A DNA stretch of 64,000 bases from Plastoroseomonas arctica (GTDB lineage: Bacteria; Pseudomonadota; Alphaproteobacteria; Acetobacterales; Acetobacteraceae). The position numbers and the translations under genes were made by a program. Below the pieces are notes generated by a model. That model saw nothing but the letters and a program-made list of their open reading frames with translations, did not search any database and was not told the DNA's origin. The stretch's first letter is position 1, and each line of letters opens with the position of its first letter. The stretch spans positions 80,555-144,554 of the forward strand of contig NZ_JAAEDH010000012.1 in NCBI RefSeq assembly GCF_018128965.1, in the 5' to 3' direction. This document shows, piece by piece, positions 27,352 to 37,116 of the stretch.

Positions 27352-29696
27352 GTAACCAGTCCTCCGGAGACACCGGCGACTTCGTGCGCATGATGGGGCC
27401 TGTTGCCCGCGCGATCATGGGCGAGTCGAACTCGGTGCTCTCGTCAAATACCGAACTCCGCTTTGGCACCAACGGCAGCCTGTCTGTCGATCTAATCGGG
27501 GGTATCTGGTTCGACTACGAGGCGCACGAGGGTGGCGGTGTCATCGACTTCGTTCGCAAGAAAAAGGGCACGGACCAAGCCGGCGCCGTGCAATGGCTGA
27601 AGGAAGAAAGTTTCTGGCCGAAGGTCGAGCGAGCGAACCACGCCAGCAAGCCGCGTATCGTCGCTACCTATAACTACACCGACGCAGCGTCAAAGCTGCT
27701 GTTTCAGGTCGTGCGGTTTGAACCGAAAACCTTCAAGCAGCGGAGCCCCGATCTCAGGAAGTCCGGCGGCTGGAAATGGTCCACTAAGGGCCTTCAGCCG
27801 GTGCTGTACCGTCTGCCCAAGATAATTGCCGCGGTCGCCGCTCGGCGCACAATATACGTCGTCGAGGGGGAGAAGTCGGCTGACGCCCTAGCCGCCCTGT
27901 GCCTAGACGCGACGTGCTCGCCTGGCGGGGCGGGGAAGTGGAAGGCCCACTATGGCCAGGCTCTGGCCGGGGCGACCGTGGTGATCCTGCCGGACAACGA
28001 TCCTCCTGGGCAGGCTCACGCCGCCGAAGTGGCCAAGCACCTCCAGGGCATCGCAGCCAGTGTGGGGGTGGTGATGCTGCCGGAACTGCCACCGAAGGGC
28101 GATGTGGTTGATTGGCTAGCGGCTGGGCACACGCGCGAAGCTCTAGAAGCGATGGGAACCATCGAGGCGCTCACGCCGCCTCCTGACGCAGCCAAAGAGA
28201 AGGCCGAACGCGAATCGAGCCCTGAAGCGCAGGCGAAACCGAGTGCCGGAGCAACTGACTACGAGGCCGGTATTCGTGCCGTCGTGGATCGCTTCAATAG
28301 GCAATTCATGATGGTGAACGAATCGGGCAAGGCGGTGATCTTTCAGCGTGGCCATGACCCGGTGTTGAAGCGTCGCCGCTTCGATCGTCTCACCCTGCGC
28401 GATCTTCAAGCGCTCTTTATGAACGAGACCGTCGCCACAGGCGAAAATGACAAAAAACAGGTTGTCCGTAAGCCCGTCGCTCACGTGTGGCTGCGCCATC
28501 AAGACCGGCATCAGTACGTCCAGGGTGTGACCTTCGATCCTACCACCACCGAGTCCAGCCCCGGCGTGCTGAACCTTTGGGAAGGCTTCGCGGTGAAGCC
28601 GTCACGCGGGGATTGGTCGCTTCTGCAGTCACATATTCAGACCATCGTCTGCCGCGGTGACAAAGATCACTTCGAGTACCTGATGGGCTGGATTGCTCGC
28701 CTGTTCCAGCGGCCCGCAGAGCAGGGCGAGGTGGCCGTGGTGATGAAGGGCGGGGAGGGCACCGGCAAGGGCACCCTTGCCAAAGCGTTGATGCGGCTCG
28801 TGGGGTATCACGGCCTAGCAGTCTACAACAGCAAGCACTTGGTGGGGAACTTCAATGCCCATTTGCGCGACACGATCCTCCTTTTCGCGGATGAGGCCTT
28901 CTTCGCCGGCGACCGAGCGGCAGTCGGCGTCCTCAAGGGCCTCATCACCGAACCCTGGCTGATGCTGGAAGGGAAGTTCCAAAACGCGGTGCAGGGCCCC
29001 AACTACCTGCATATCTTGATGGCCTCCAATGAGGATTGGGTGGTTCCCGCCTCCCTCGATGCGCGCCGATTCTTCGTGCTGGAGGTGTCCGAGGCCAGGA
29101 AGAACGACATCGGCTACTTCGCAGCCATCTGGCAGCAGATGGATGCAGGTGGCTTTGAGGCCATGCTGCACGACCTGTTGCATATGGATCTAACGACCTT
29201 CAACGTCCGCGCCGTACCCGCCACCGAGGGGCTAGAGCGTCAGCGCAAGCTTAGCCTGACGACCACGGAAGCTTGGTGGCAAGACTGCCTGGAACGCGGC
29301 TACGTCTTCCGATCGTGCCTGGGGTTGGAGGCGGTGTTTGCCGTCTGGCACCCAACCGTCACCACTCATTTGCTGTTCGCCAGCTACCTCGCGTTCGCCA
29401 AATCCCGCGGCGAGCGGCGGATACTCACGAGAGAGGACCTAGGACGTTTTTTCGCCAGTATGCGCGCGGAAGCCTTCCGCTGGCGCAATGGAATCGTCAG
29501 CGAGCATCTCGCCGATGTGGAAACGTCGAACGGCGTCACCCGCATGGCAAAGGTTGTTAAGCTTGAGCGTGCCTACGGCTACAAGCTTGGAGATCTGACG
29601 AAAGCTCGGAACGCTTTTACGCAGAGCATAGGGCTTGATGTGGAGTGGGAGTCCGGCACCGATCCCGCCGACGACGGTGCCGACGGCTCCGACTGA
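27348..29696 (+). CDS. phage/plasmid-type primase-helicase (toprim + SF3/DUF5906-like)
   Basis: 782 residues starting with GTG 27348. N-terminal CHC2-like region (WFDYEAHEGGGVIDFVRKKK), a toprim domain at about 170-270 (IYVVEGEKSADALAAL; VVILPDNDPPGQAHA), a charged linker (about 280-310) and a helicase domain at about 440-620 with Walker A KGGEGTGKGTLAKAL, Walker B ILLFADEAFFAGD and sensor MASNEDWVVPASLDARRFFV. It primes and unwinds DNA for replication of a mobile element. Neighbours are the AlpA-like and toprim genes upstream and an iteron-like field downstream, together a compact replicon. Confidence 0.88.
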   Translation: MSNQSSGDTGDFVRMMGPVARAIMGESNSVLSSNTELRFGTNGSLSVDLIGGIWFDYEAHEGGGVIDFVRKKKGTDQAGAVQWLKEESFWPKVERANHASKPRIVATYNYTDAASKLLFQVVRFEPKTFKQRSPDLRKSGGWKWSTKGLQPVLYRLPKIIAAVAARRTIYVVEGEKSADALAALCLDATCSPGGAGKWKAHYGQALAGATVVILPDNDPPGQAHAAEVAKHLQGIAASVGVVMLPELPPKGDVVDWLAAGHTREALEAMGTIEALTPPPDAAKEKAERESSPEAQAKPSAGATDYEAGIRAVVDRFNRQFMMVNESGKAVIFQRGHDPVLKRRRFDRLTLRDLQALFMNETVATGENDKKQVVRKPVAHVWLRHQDRHQYVQGVTFDPTTTESSPGVLNLWEGFAVKPSRGDWSLLQSHIQTIVCRGDKDHFEYLMGWIARLFQRPAEQGEVAVVMKGGEGTGKGTLAKALMRLVGYHGLAVYNSKHLVGNFNAHLRDTILLFADEAFFAGDRAAVGVLKGLITEPWLMLEGKFQNAVQGPNYLHILMASNEDWVVPASLDARRFFVLEVSEARKNDIGYFAAIWQQMDAGGFEAMLHDLLHMDLTTFNVRAVPATEGLERQRKLSLTTTEAWWQDCLERGYVFRSCLGLEAVFAVWHPTVTTHLLFASYLAFAKSRGERRILTREDLGRFFASMRAEAFRWRNGIVSEHLADVETSNGVTRMAKVVKLERAYGYKLGDLTKARNAFTQSIGLDVEWESGTDPADDGADGSD

Positions 29697-29708
29697 GGTT
29701 GCCACTCC

Positions 29709-29990
29709 TGTCCTGGGTGGCCTAGGAGCCCAGGACAGATTCCTAAGAAAACCCTGCAGGATCAGAGCTGTCCTGGGTGTCCTGGGTGTCCTGGGTGTCC
29801 TGGGTGTTCCCCCTTTTTTCAGTTTTGTGTAGCAAAGCTCTTCCAGAAACCGAATAAAGATGCCGCAGGTAGAGGTGATGCTTACATGCATGTTTTTAGC
29901 CCAGGACACCCCAGGACACCCAAGGGCGGATATACAAATCAATGGCTTAGTTGGCGGCGTCTGTCCTAGGTGTCCCGGGTACCCAGGACA
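29709..29990. repeat. iteron-like field of TGTCCTGGG repeats, candidate origin
   Basis: The 9-mer TGTCCTGGG or its inverse CCCAGGACA occurs nine times exactly: 29709-29717, 29729-29737 (inverted, giving a stem-loop around CCTAGG), four tandem copies 29769-29804, inverted at 29900-29908 and 29910-29918, and inverted at 29982-29990. Two variants lie at 29962-29970 and 29971-29979. An AT-richer stretch (29815-29900) separates the clusters. Placement directly after a primase-helicase fits a replication origin of the integrated element. Confidence 0.65.
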
Positions 29991-30109
29991 TGCTCCGACC
30001 TAGGTGCCCAAAACTGACAGCTTCGCGTTAGGCACGGGAACGACCACTAGTCCCCTTGCATGCTTCCGCTCGCCTCACAGCTTCCTGGCGAAGAACGCGG
30101 CCGAGAGAG

Positions 30110-30412
30110 TCAGCCAAACCCCCACTCCTCGACCCGCAGCAAGATTGCCTCCGTTCCGGGTGTCTGAAGAAGCTCGGCCAGGTCGGGGTCATTGGGGAAG
30201 CTCGACCGCAAATCTGGCGGATCGAACCTCCCGGTAAGCTCTCTCACCTCATCGCCGATCAACGTGCATTCCCATGACGGGTCAGGATCGACAGGTTTCA
30301 AACGGGCACTCAACGTCGTTAGAAGCTCGCCGCCTTTCCACGATCGGCACATTCGCCGCCAGATGACAGCGCCGCCTGCGTCTAACCCGAACAAGTCCAC
30401 TCCAAGAGCCAT
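30110..30412 (-). CDS. hypothetical protein
   Basis: 100 residues (MALGVDLFGLDAGGAVIWRR; ELLTTLSARLKPVDPDPSWE; PNDPDLAELLQTPGTEAILL). The composition is protein-like, with balanced acidic and hydrophobic residues. No domain was recognised. It points towards the replication module from the other side and may be part of the same element. Confidence 0.45.
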   Translation of the reverse strand: MALGVDLFGLDAGGAVIWRRMCRSWKGGELLTTLSARLKPVDPDPSWECTLIGDEVRELTGRFDPPDLRSSFPNDPDLAELLQTPGTEAILLRVEEWGFG

Positions 30413-31146
30413 CCGGTTTCCTCGACCACGTTCAAGTTTTTAAGAACTCCGACTGAGAAATCAGAACAGGTCTTTTATGACCTGACAAGGACCGCATTCC
30501 TCCTTCTCCATCGGGAGCGCGGGACCTTGCTGAACCGCTATTGCCACATGCATGACGTGCGGCAGGCCCGCTGATCGGTGCTATGCCGCGAGCGGCCACG
30601 TATGGACTACTGCGATCCCCGCATACCCAGAAGAGTGCGACTGCAACGCCATCGGTCACACGATCCCCGGCGAAGTCCTTATAGACCCTCCCGACGACAA
30701 CCGCGTTGAACCCGTCTGGATGAAGTACAGCGATGTCGAGTTGGAGCAGCGCCGCGACGACCATGTGGTCGCCTTTGCGGGCGAATTGCGCGTGAAGCAT
30801 CGGAGGGCGGCAGTGTGCGCCTCAGCCACTGCCAAGGATCACGCAGAAGCCTTTAATCTTCTACGTAACGTTGCCTTTTTTCGCCGGCTTGCAGCGCCGC
30901 GTCCTTTTCTGCTGCCCTTCATTTTGCGACCCGTTGCACCTTGCGCGGCGGCTTCATGCGCGGGCGCGCTGCAACAGCCGGGAAAGCAATGTCGCGTGCC
31001 AGCCACTATCGCGCGCGGTTGGCACTGCACGGGCGTCCAGCTCAGCGGCGACGGCGGGCAACGTGGTTACGCCGGACCCTTGGAGGCTGCCAGGAACCGC
31101 AGCACGTTGCATGCGAAGCCGACGCAGGCGGAGAGCCTAGGGGGAT
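30413..31146. other. no supported gene
   Basis: About 730 bases. A plus frame (30552-31148) has one protein-like stretch (IDPPDDNRVEPVWMKYSDVE) but becomes alanine/arginine-rich afterwards and shows no family; it may be a fragment. No RNA gene was seen. Confidence 0.35.
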
Positions 31147-31505
31147 AAGCTGCTCCGCTCCTCACCCTCGACGGTCAGGTCGACCAAGGCCGACGCCGCA
31201 CTCCTGCATCAGGCGATTGCCGCGCTGCGTGACCCGGCCTGCCTCTAGCGCCGCACGAGCGCTGCTGAGGATCGAAAGACCGGCGAAGGGCAGCGCGCTG
31301 CGCCGGGTGAATATCCGCGGGTGGTAGTCGGCCCCGGCCTTTGTCGGTGGCAGGACGAGGTCGTCTCGGACCGGTTGATTTAGCAGGCGATGGCTTGCAT
31401 GCCCGCCGTATCAAGACCTTCGGCGTCGAGCACTGCGGCAACGGTGTTGCCGAGGAACGGCATGGACGAGAAGGCGCCCGCAACCTTGTAGATTCTGCTT
31501 TTCAT
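31147..31505 (-). pseudogene. PhzF-family remnant
   Basis: From ATG 31505 the reading is MKSRIYKVAGAFSSMPFLGN, TVAAVLDAEGLDTAGMQAIA, then TAA. In other frames the family continues (ADYHPRIFTRRSALPFAG, ARAALEAGRVTQRGNRLMQE). PhzF isomerase/epimerase-like proteins normally have about 290 residues; only the first ~110 codons remain, with a stop, frameshifts and an altered N-terminal catalytic loop (PFLGNPVAVV expected). Confidence 0.75.
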
Positions 31506-31543
31506 GGCGGGCGTCCGATCTTGTGCTCGCTCACGATCTCCCA

Positions 31544-32104
31544 TCACGCCTTGGGACGTTGCCGAGCGGGATTTCCCATCACCGTCGCACCCGCCGGTAC
31601 GTCGCGGGTCACGACGGCGCCCGCGCCGATGATGGCGTCGTCGCCGACTGTGACCCCGGGCAGTAGCAATGCGCCGGCCCCGATCCAGACATTCGCCCCG
31701 ACGGTAATCGGCAGGCCGGATTCGATGCCGGCCCGTCGTTGTGCCGGATCGCGCGGGTGGTCCGCGGTCAGGAATTGCACCCCAGGGCCAACCTGGGTCA
31801 GGTCGCCGATCACGACCGGTGCCACGTCGAGAATCACGCAGTTGAAATTGAGGAACACCCCGTCACCCAGCGAGATGTGCTGGCCGTAGTCGCAGAAGAA
31901 CGGAGGCCGGATGACCGCGTCCTCGCCGACATGGGCGAGGAGCTCGCGCAGGAGCACGCGTCGCTCCTTGGGGGAGGCGGCCAAGGTGGTGTTGTAGCGG
32001 ACCATCCACGCGCGGGCGCGTTGCGCGTCCGCGGCGAGTTCAGGGTCGCCCGGCCTGTAAGCCTCGCCGGACAACATCTTCTGCTTCTCGGTCTTCATCG
32101 TCAT
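31544..32104 (-). CDS. maltose/sugar O-acetyltransferase (NodL/LacA/Maa type)
   Basis: 186 residues. The N-terminal helical cap with KMLSGEAYRPGDPELAADAQ and the catalytic segment NCVILDVAPVVIGDLTQVGP, TADHPRDPAQRRAG are followed by the left-handed beta-helix hexapeptide repeats (ITVGANVWIGAGALLLPGVT, IIGAGAVVTRDVPAGATVMG). It transfers acetyl from acetyl-CoA to a sugar hydroxyl; the catalytic His is in TADHP. It ends the minus-strand unit TctC-cyclase-acetyltransferase. Confidence 0.92.
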   Translation of the reverse strand: MTMKTEKQKMLSGEAYRPGDPELAADAQRARAWMVRYNTTLAASPKERRVLLRELLAHVGEDAVIRPPFFCDYGQHISLGDGVFLNFNCVILDVAPVVIGDLTQVGPGVQFLTADHPRDPAQRRAGIESGLPITVGANVWIGAGALLLPGVTVGDDAIIGAGAVVTRDVPAGATVMGNPARQRPKA

Positions 32105-32149
32105 GCGGATCGCATCCCTTGAGACTGGATGGGAAAGAGCCGCGCGAAG

Positions 32150-32839
32150 CTACTCGAACAGCGCCACCGCACGGATCGGGCTGGCCGTGCCGCCACGGAT
32201 CTTGAGCGGCAGGCCGATGAAGCGGAAACGCCCGCGCCCGATGACCGCCTCCAGATTTGCCAAGCATTCCATGTGCGTGATCCCACGCTCGGCGCAGGCC
32301 ATGTGCGCCTTGAAGTTCAACTCGCCCTCGGGGGAGGGGCTGATGGCTTCGACGCCGAACATGCCGATGCCCTGATCCGCCAACCAATGGATCGCCTCGA
32401 TCGACAGCCCGGGGAAGTCGTGCCCATAGCCGGGCTTGCCGAGCAGGCGCGCATTGGTGCCAAGCAGGATCAGAACCGTGTCGTCCTTTTGGATCTCCTG
32501 CCTGGACGCCTTCACCGCCGCCTGGACTTCCGCCACGCTCGCGGCATGCTTCAGCGGCACGTGCGAAAGGTCGATGCAGAAGGCCGAGGTGATGAAGTTC
32601 TCTAGCGGCACCTGGTCGATGGAGAGCGCGCCCGGACGCGGATCGAAATGCACCGGCGCGTCGACATGCGTGCCGGCATGGTCGCTCATGGCAATGGACA
32701 TGGCCTTGCTCGTGAAGACCGTGTCGCCGGCGACCTTCTTCTCCGAATGGTCGTTCCAGACCGTCATGATGACCGGCGGGTGCGACGGATGGGTCTGCGT
32801 GCGATGAAATATTTCGCGGCTCAGATCGATGATTTCCAT
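32150..32839 (-). CDS. cyclase-family metal-dependent hydrolase (kynurenine formamidase-like)
   Basis: 229 residues. The family signature SDHAGTHVDAPVHF (HxGTHxDxPxH, metal ligands) lies at about residue 52, and TVLILLGTNARL and GVEAISPSP correspond to later conserved strands. The family hydrolyses amides or cyclic esters of small carboxylic acids. It lies 24 bases after the TctC binding protein, so the pair may import and hydrolyse the same compound. The divergent IclR regulator probably controls them. Confidence 0.9.
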   Translation of the reverse strand: MEIIDLSREIFHRTQTHPSHPPVIMTVWNDHSEKKVAGDTVFTSKAMSIAMSDHAGTHVDAPVHFDPRPGALSIDQVPLENFITSAFCIDLSHVPLKHAASVAEVQAAVKASRQEIQKDDTVLILLGTNARLLGKPGYGHDFPGLSIEAIHWLADQGIGMFGVEAISPSPEGELNFKAHMACAERGITHMECLANLEAVIGRGRFRFIGLPLKIRGGTASPIRAVALFE

Positions 32840-32863
32840 GGGGCGCGTTTCCTTGTGCTCGGT

Positions 32864-33856
32864 TCAGTTGACGGTGATGTTGGCGTCGCGGATCACGCGG
32901 CCCCAGCGCTGCCGGTCGGCGGCGACATAGGCGGCGAATTCCTCCGGGCTCAGCCCGAGGCGGACGATCCCCTGCTCCTCCAGACGCCGCCCGATCACCG
33001 GGTCGGCGATGACGGTGGCGCAGGCGCTCCGCAGGCGGCCGAGCGGTCCGGCCGGAACGCCACTGGGCGCGAAGAACCCATAGTAGCTCACCGCCTCGTA
33101 TCCGGGCACGCCGGCATCGGCCACGGTGGGCACGTCTGGCAAGGCCGGATGTCGCTGCGGCGTGGTGACGGCGAGAGCACGCACGGCGCCGGCCTGCACA
33201 TGCGGCAGCGCCGTGGTGATCGGATCGCTTATGAGGTCGATGCGCCCGGCGAGAAGATCGGAGGTGGCCGGTGCCGTCCCACGGTACGGCACATGCGTCA
33301 GCTGGATCTGCGCCATGGCTTCCAGCAATGCGGTCGCCAGGTGGGAGCCGCCGCCATTCCCCGCCGAGCCGTAAGTCAGTTCCCCCGGCTTCTGGCGCGC
33401 GCGTTCGAGCAATTGCTCCAGGGTCCGGACATCGAGGCTGTTGCGGACATAGACGACCGAGCCCACGCCGCCCACGAGCCCCACCGGCACGAGATCGCGC
33501 GCCGGATCGAAGCTGGCGTCGCGATAGAGCTCCGGGTTGATCGAGTTGGTCGCCTGGCTGCCCATCAGCATCGTGTAGCCGTCCGGCGCGGCGCGGACCG
33601 CAGCCTCCGTGCCGATGCGCCCGCCGCTGCCCGTGCGGTTCTCGACGACGATGGTCTGCCCCAGCGCCCGCGAGAGCGGCTCGGACAGCACACGAGTCAG
33701 GATGTCGGCGGCACCGGCTGGCGGGAAGGGGACGATGACGCGGACGGAGCGGCTTGGGAAAGCCTGCGCATGCGCCGCCCTCGCGCCGAGGGTCGCGGCT
33801 GTGGCACCCATGCCGCCAAGCAGCACGCGTCGGCTGGTGAACCTTGCTTCCGTCAT
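32864..33856 (-). CDS. Bug/TctC-family solute-binding protein
   Basis: About 330 residues from ATG 33856 (GTG 33859 is an alternative) behind a GGGAGA element. A twin-arginine-like leader (FTSRRVLLGGMGATAATLGA, cleavage near AHAQ) precedes RSVRVIVPFPPAGAADILTR, with VVENRTGSGGRIGTEAA and LTYGSAGNGGGSHLATALL following as in the family. It should bind a carboxylate in the periplasm. No permease genes are adjacent. First gene of a unit with the cyclase and acetyltransferase. Confidence 0.92.
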   Translation of the reverse strand: MTEARFTSRRVLLGGMGATAATLGARAAHAQAFPSRSVRVIVPFPPAGAADILTRVLSEPLSRALGQTIVVENRTGSGGRIGTEAAVRAAPDGYTMLMGSQATNSINPELYRDASFDPARDLVPVGLVGGVGSVVYVRNSLDVRTLEQLLERARQKPGELTYGSAGNGGGSHLATALLEAMAQIQLTHVPYRGTAPATSDLLAGRIDLISDPITTALPHVQAGAVRALAVTTPQRHPALPDVPTVADAGVPGYEAVSYYGFFAPSGVPAGPLGRLRSACATVIADPVIGRRLEEQGIVRLGLSPEEFAAYVAADRQRWGRVIRDANITVN

Positions 33857-34017
33857 CACTGATCTCCCGTCGACGAGGGAGCAGCATCCCGGGGGCGCTT
33901 CTAATTTCGCAAGGTAAAATCAAGACCAGTTCCACAATGTGGAATTCCGAGACCTCCCCGCCTTACGTTTTTCCTGTTGCGCGGATAGCCTTGGATCGCT
34001 CTTGGGGATTGCGCCTA

Positions 34018-34820
34018 ATGGACTCTCTCCCTCCCTCCGATGGCGCGCGCGTCGTGAGCGCGCGGTTTCACTGCTCCGCGAAGTCTCCGCTGCGCGCGGC
34101 AATGGCGCGACGCTGAAGATGCTGGCCCACTGTGCGGGTCTGCCGCAGCCCACGGCCCACCGCCTTCTCAAGGTGTTGCAGGCGGAGGGCCTGCTCGAGC
34201 GCGACCCGGCGAGCCGCAGCTATCGGCTGGGCTCCCTCCTCTATGAGTTCGGCCTGGCGGCGGCGCCGCGCGTCGATGCGCGCCGTCTCTGCGCCGGCAC
34301 GCTGGAGCGCATCACGGAGGCGGTCGGCGACACGACCTATCTGAACTGCCGCAGCGACAATGACGCGCTCTGTCTGGACCGCAGCGAAGGCGTGTCCGAG
34401 ATCCGCGCCCTGCCGATCGAGATCGGAAACCGGCGGCCGCTTGGCGTGGGCGCGGGCTCGCTGGCCGTCCTCGCGAGCCTGCCCTCGAGCGAGGTCGATG
34501 CCGTCATCGCCGCCAATGCCGGGCGTTACCGCCGCCATGGCCTGACCGCGGAACGCATCCGCACCTACGTCGAAGCGACGCGGGCACGCGGCTTCGCCAT
34601 CACCTCGGGCCGCATTGTCGCACGCTACCGCGGTGTCGCGATCGCGATCGGCAATGGCATCGGCGGCACGCCGGCATCGCTTTCGGTCGTCGCCGTGGCC
34701 GAGCGGCTTGATACGCGACGCATCGAACTGGTCGCGCGTCTCCTCGCGCGCGAAAAGAAGGCCCTGCGGGCGATCCTGACGAACGAGCGCGAAAACCCGC
34801 GCAGAGGTATTGCCCCATGA
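34018..34820 (+). CDS. IclR-family regulator with an apparent N-terminal frameshift
   Basis: The natural start appears to be ATG 34018 (MDSLPPSDGARVV), but the frame changes at about 34056: one extra G would give GARVVERAVSLLREVSAARG, the usual IclR beginning. From there the main frame is intact to 34820. Winged helix LKMLAHCAGLPQPTAHRLLK, then the effector domain (DALCLDRSEGVSEIRALPIE; RPLGVGAGSLAVLASLP). The stop overlaps the amidase ATG (ATGA). The shift is either a sequencing error or makes translation depend on a poor in-frame TTG. It probably regulates the divergent TctC-cyclase unit and the amidase. Confidence 0.75.
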
Positions 34821-36213
34821 TGACCGAGATCCCGCCGCCGCTGAGCGCCCTGGCCATGTCGCAGGCGCTGGCGCGGGAGAGGTGACCCCAGCCGTACTTC
34901 TTGACGAGGCCCTCACGCGGATCGCGCGCGCGAATGACGCGCTCGGCGCCTTCGTCCATGTCGATGTCGAAGGCGCGGCCCGTGCCGCCGCGGAGGCGGG
35001 CGCACGCCAGGCGGCCGGCGCGCGGCGCGGCCCGCTGGATGGCGTTCCGGTCGCGGTGAAGGACAACCTCTGGGTCGCCGGCATGCCGGCCCATTGGGGG
35101 AGCCGGACGTGGGCGGATTTCGTGCCGCCCTGCGACGACATCCCGGTGGAGCGCCTGCGCGCCTCGGGTGCCGTGATCCTGGGCAAGACCAACACGCCCG
35201 AATTCGCATTGTCCAGACGAACGGACAGCCGGCTGCGCGGGCCGGCGCGCAACCCATGGGATGTGTCGCTGACACCGGGCGGCTCGAGCGGCGGCTCGGT
35301 GACCGCTGTCGCGGCGGGGATGGTCCCGCTCGCGCTGACCACCGATGCCGGCGGCTCCACGCGCCTCCCTGCGAGCTACACCGGGCTGTACGGGCTGCGC
35401 CCTTCCAATGGCCGCATCGCGCGCCGCTACGGCTTCCCACCGATTGGGATCGACTTCCAGGCCGTGGGCTGTTGCCCGTAGCCTGGAGGACCTGGAGATG
35501 GCCTATCGCCTGCTCGCGGGGCCAGATCCGCGCGATCCCTCCTCGTCACGCCTGCCTCCCGCCTCGGCCACGCGAAGGCCCCGCATCGGCTGGTTTGCGC
35601 GCCTTGCAGGCGAACCCGTGCATCTAGAAGTGGAGGCGGCCGTGCAGGAATGTGTCGCCGTACTGCAGGCAGCCGGATACGACATCGTGCCGCGTGCAGC
35701 GCCCTATGATGTGGCGATCGTGTGTAAGGTCTGGGGCACGCTGAGTTCCGCGGGCGCGGCACGGGCGGCGGAGATGCATCCCGATCGTTGGCGCTCAGAG
35801 GCGAGCGCGGCCATCGCGGCCACGGCGGCGCGAGGCCTTGCCTTGACGGCCGTCGATTACGTGCGTGCGCTGGATAGTCTCGCGGAAATCCGCACGGGAG
35901 TCGCGGATGCCTGAGGCGACGTGGATGTTTTCCTCTGCCCGAGTGCCGCCTCGCCCGCATGGCCGATCGGAGACGAGTTCCCCTGCGAAATTGGCGGCGC
36001 ACCGGGCAATGCGGGGGCGCAGAACGCCTTTGCGACCTGGTGAACGCCATCGGCCATCCCGGCCTCAACGTTCCGGCCCGGCCCCATTCGAATGGGCTGC
36101 CGCTCGGCGTGCAACTCGTCGGACGCTTCGGCGGCGAGAATGACCTTTTCGAGCTCGCGCCTGGCATCCCCGGCCGCGCGGAAAGGAAGGTGCCCGACTT
36201 TCCGCGATGGTAG
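34817..36213 (+). pseudogene. amidase-signature enzyme gene with several frame disruptions
   Basis: The start MMTEIPPPLSALAMSQALAR overlaps the IclR stop, then TGA at 34883; one extra G restores VTPAVLLDEALTRIARANDA. The main piece carries the amidase signature: catalytic Lys in VAVKDNLWVAG, then TPGGSSGGSVTAVAAG with the Ser-cisSer-Ser triad, and DAGGSTRLPAS. A one-base insertion near 35470 shifts to ARSLEDLEMAYRLLAGPDPR; an in-frame TGA stands at 35911; a further shift near 36036 leads to NAIGHPGLNVPARPHSNGLP. If the disruptions are real the gene is dead; family length (about 460 residues) is otherwise complete. Confidence 0.8.
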
Positions 36214-37116
36214 CGGTGAACGGCGCAGATGGCCCGAGTGAGCCCTCCCCGGTGTCATTCAAGTGGGGGACCAAGGGGAGATAATGGGACGATTCCACGC
36301 GAGTCCCACCTTTTGGTTGCGTTCAACGCCTACGAGGCAACGAAACCAGGTAGTTAGCTATCACTGCGCGTTTAGATGCTGCTAGGCGGCCGATAAATTC
36401 CCGCTTACGCGGCCCTGGATGCGCCCAATATCTACTCTCACGTGGGAATTTTGCCATTCCACATGAGACTAGCTGTCTGAAATTCCCGCCTCACCGATGC
36501 CGCTCTAGCAGCGTTCACCTTGGTTTAAGGGCTGCTGTCGTGGCCGCTAATTCACGGTCTCTCGGTTACACTGCCGTACAGGATAGATGCGGCGTCCGTC
36601 TGGTGCGCCCGCCGCGTTAGATCATCGACCACGGTCTCGGTCTTTCCGCATGTCCTGCTTCCCAGCGCCTAGCGCCGGGCCTCCACATTCTACGAGCCGT
36701 TCGCGGCCCACGTGTGACGCAGCGGGCACTGCGGCACGGGGCGGAATCAAGCCTTCAGCAACTCATCTCGAGTAGATGGGTCTTGAAAATGTCCCGGCTT
36801 AGGCGATCGAGGACTTTGAGACCAGTTTCACGCGCCGCGGGCATCGTCAGAGATGCCGGACGATCAGGCAGACACTTCTCGTCGCACGCCTCGCGCCACG
36901 AGGTTCTCGGCAGACGAGCCCACGCCAAGCTTCCAATTCCAACTAGCGCTCGGTCAGGAATTCACCGCTCTGGTAGATCGCTGCCACGCCGCCAGTGCCG
37001 GTACTCACGCGAAAAGAGCGCATCGATTGTGGGGGGCGGGGTATGCATCAAAGGCGTCGTGACGCCACGCTCGGGAGCGAGACCAAACTGCTGCATTCGC
37101 CTGGAAGCTGCTTCAA
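36214..37116. other. about 900 bases without a recognisable gene
   Basis: GC drops in the first half (36300-36560). No frame on either strand shows a family motif. It is the left flank of the accessory region that holds the methyltransferase and reverse transcriptase. Confidence 0.4.

Noticed and set aside
29769..29804. Tandem TGTCCTGGG as a CRISPR array
   Set aside because: Units are 9 bases with no spacers and occur in both orientations; no cas genes in the window.
30552..31148. 198-codon plus frame
   Set aside because: Only one short protein-like stretch, then low-complexity alanine/arginine; treated as unsupported, possibly a fragment.
32040..33935. Long minus-strand frame (631 codons) over TctC and cyclase genes
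   Set aside because: Covers two recognisable genes in another frame of the same strand; arginine/histidine-rich shadow.
34068..35360. 430-codon minus frame opposite IclR and the amidase
   Set aside because: Opposite strand of two recognisable enzyme families; composition of a shadow.
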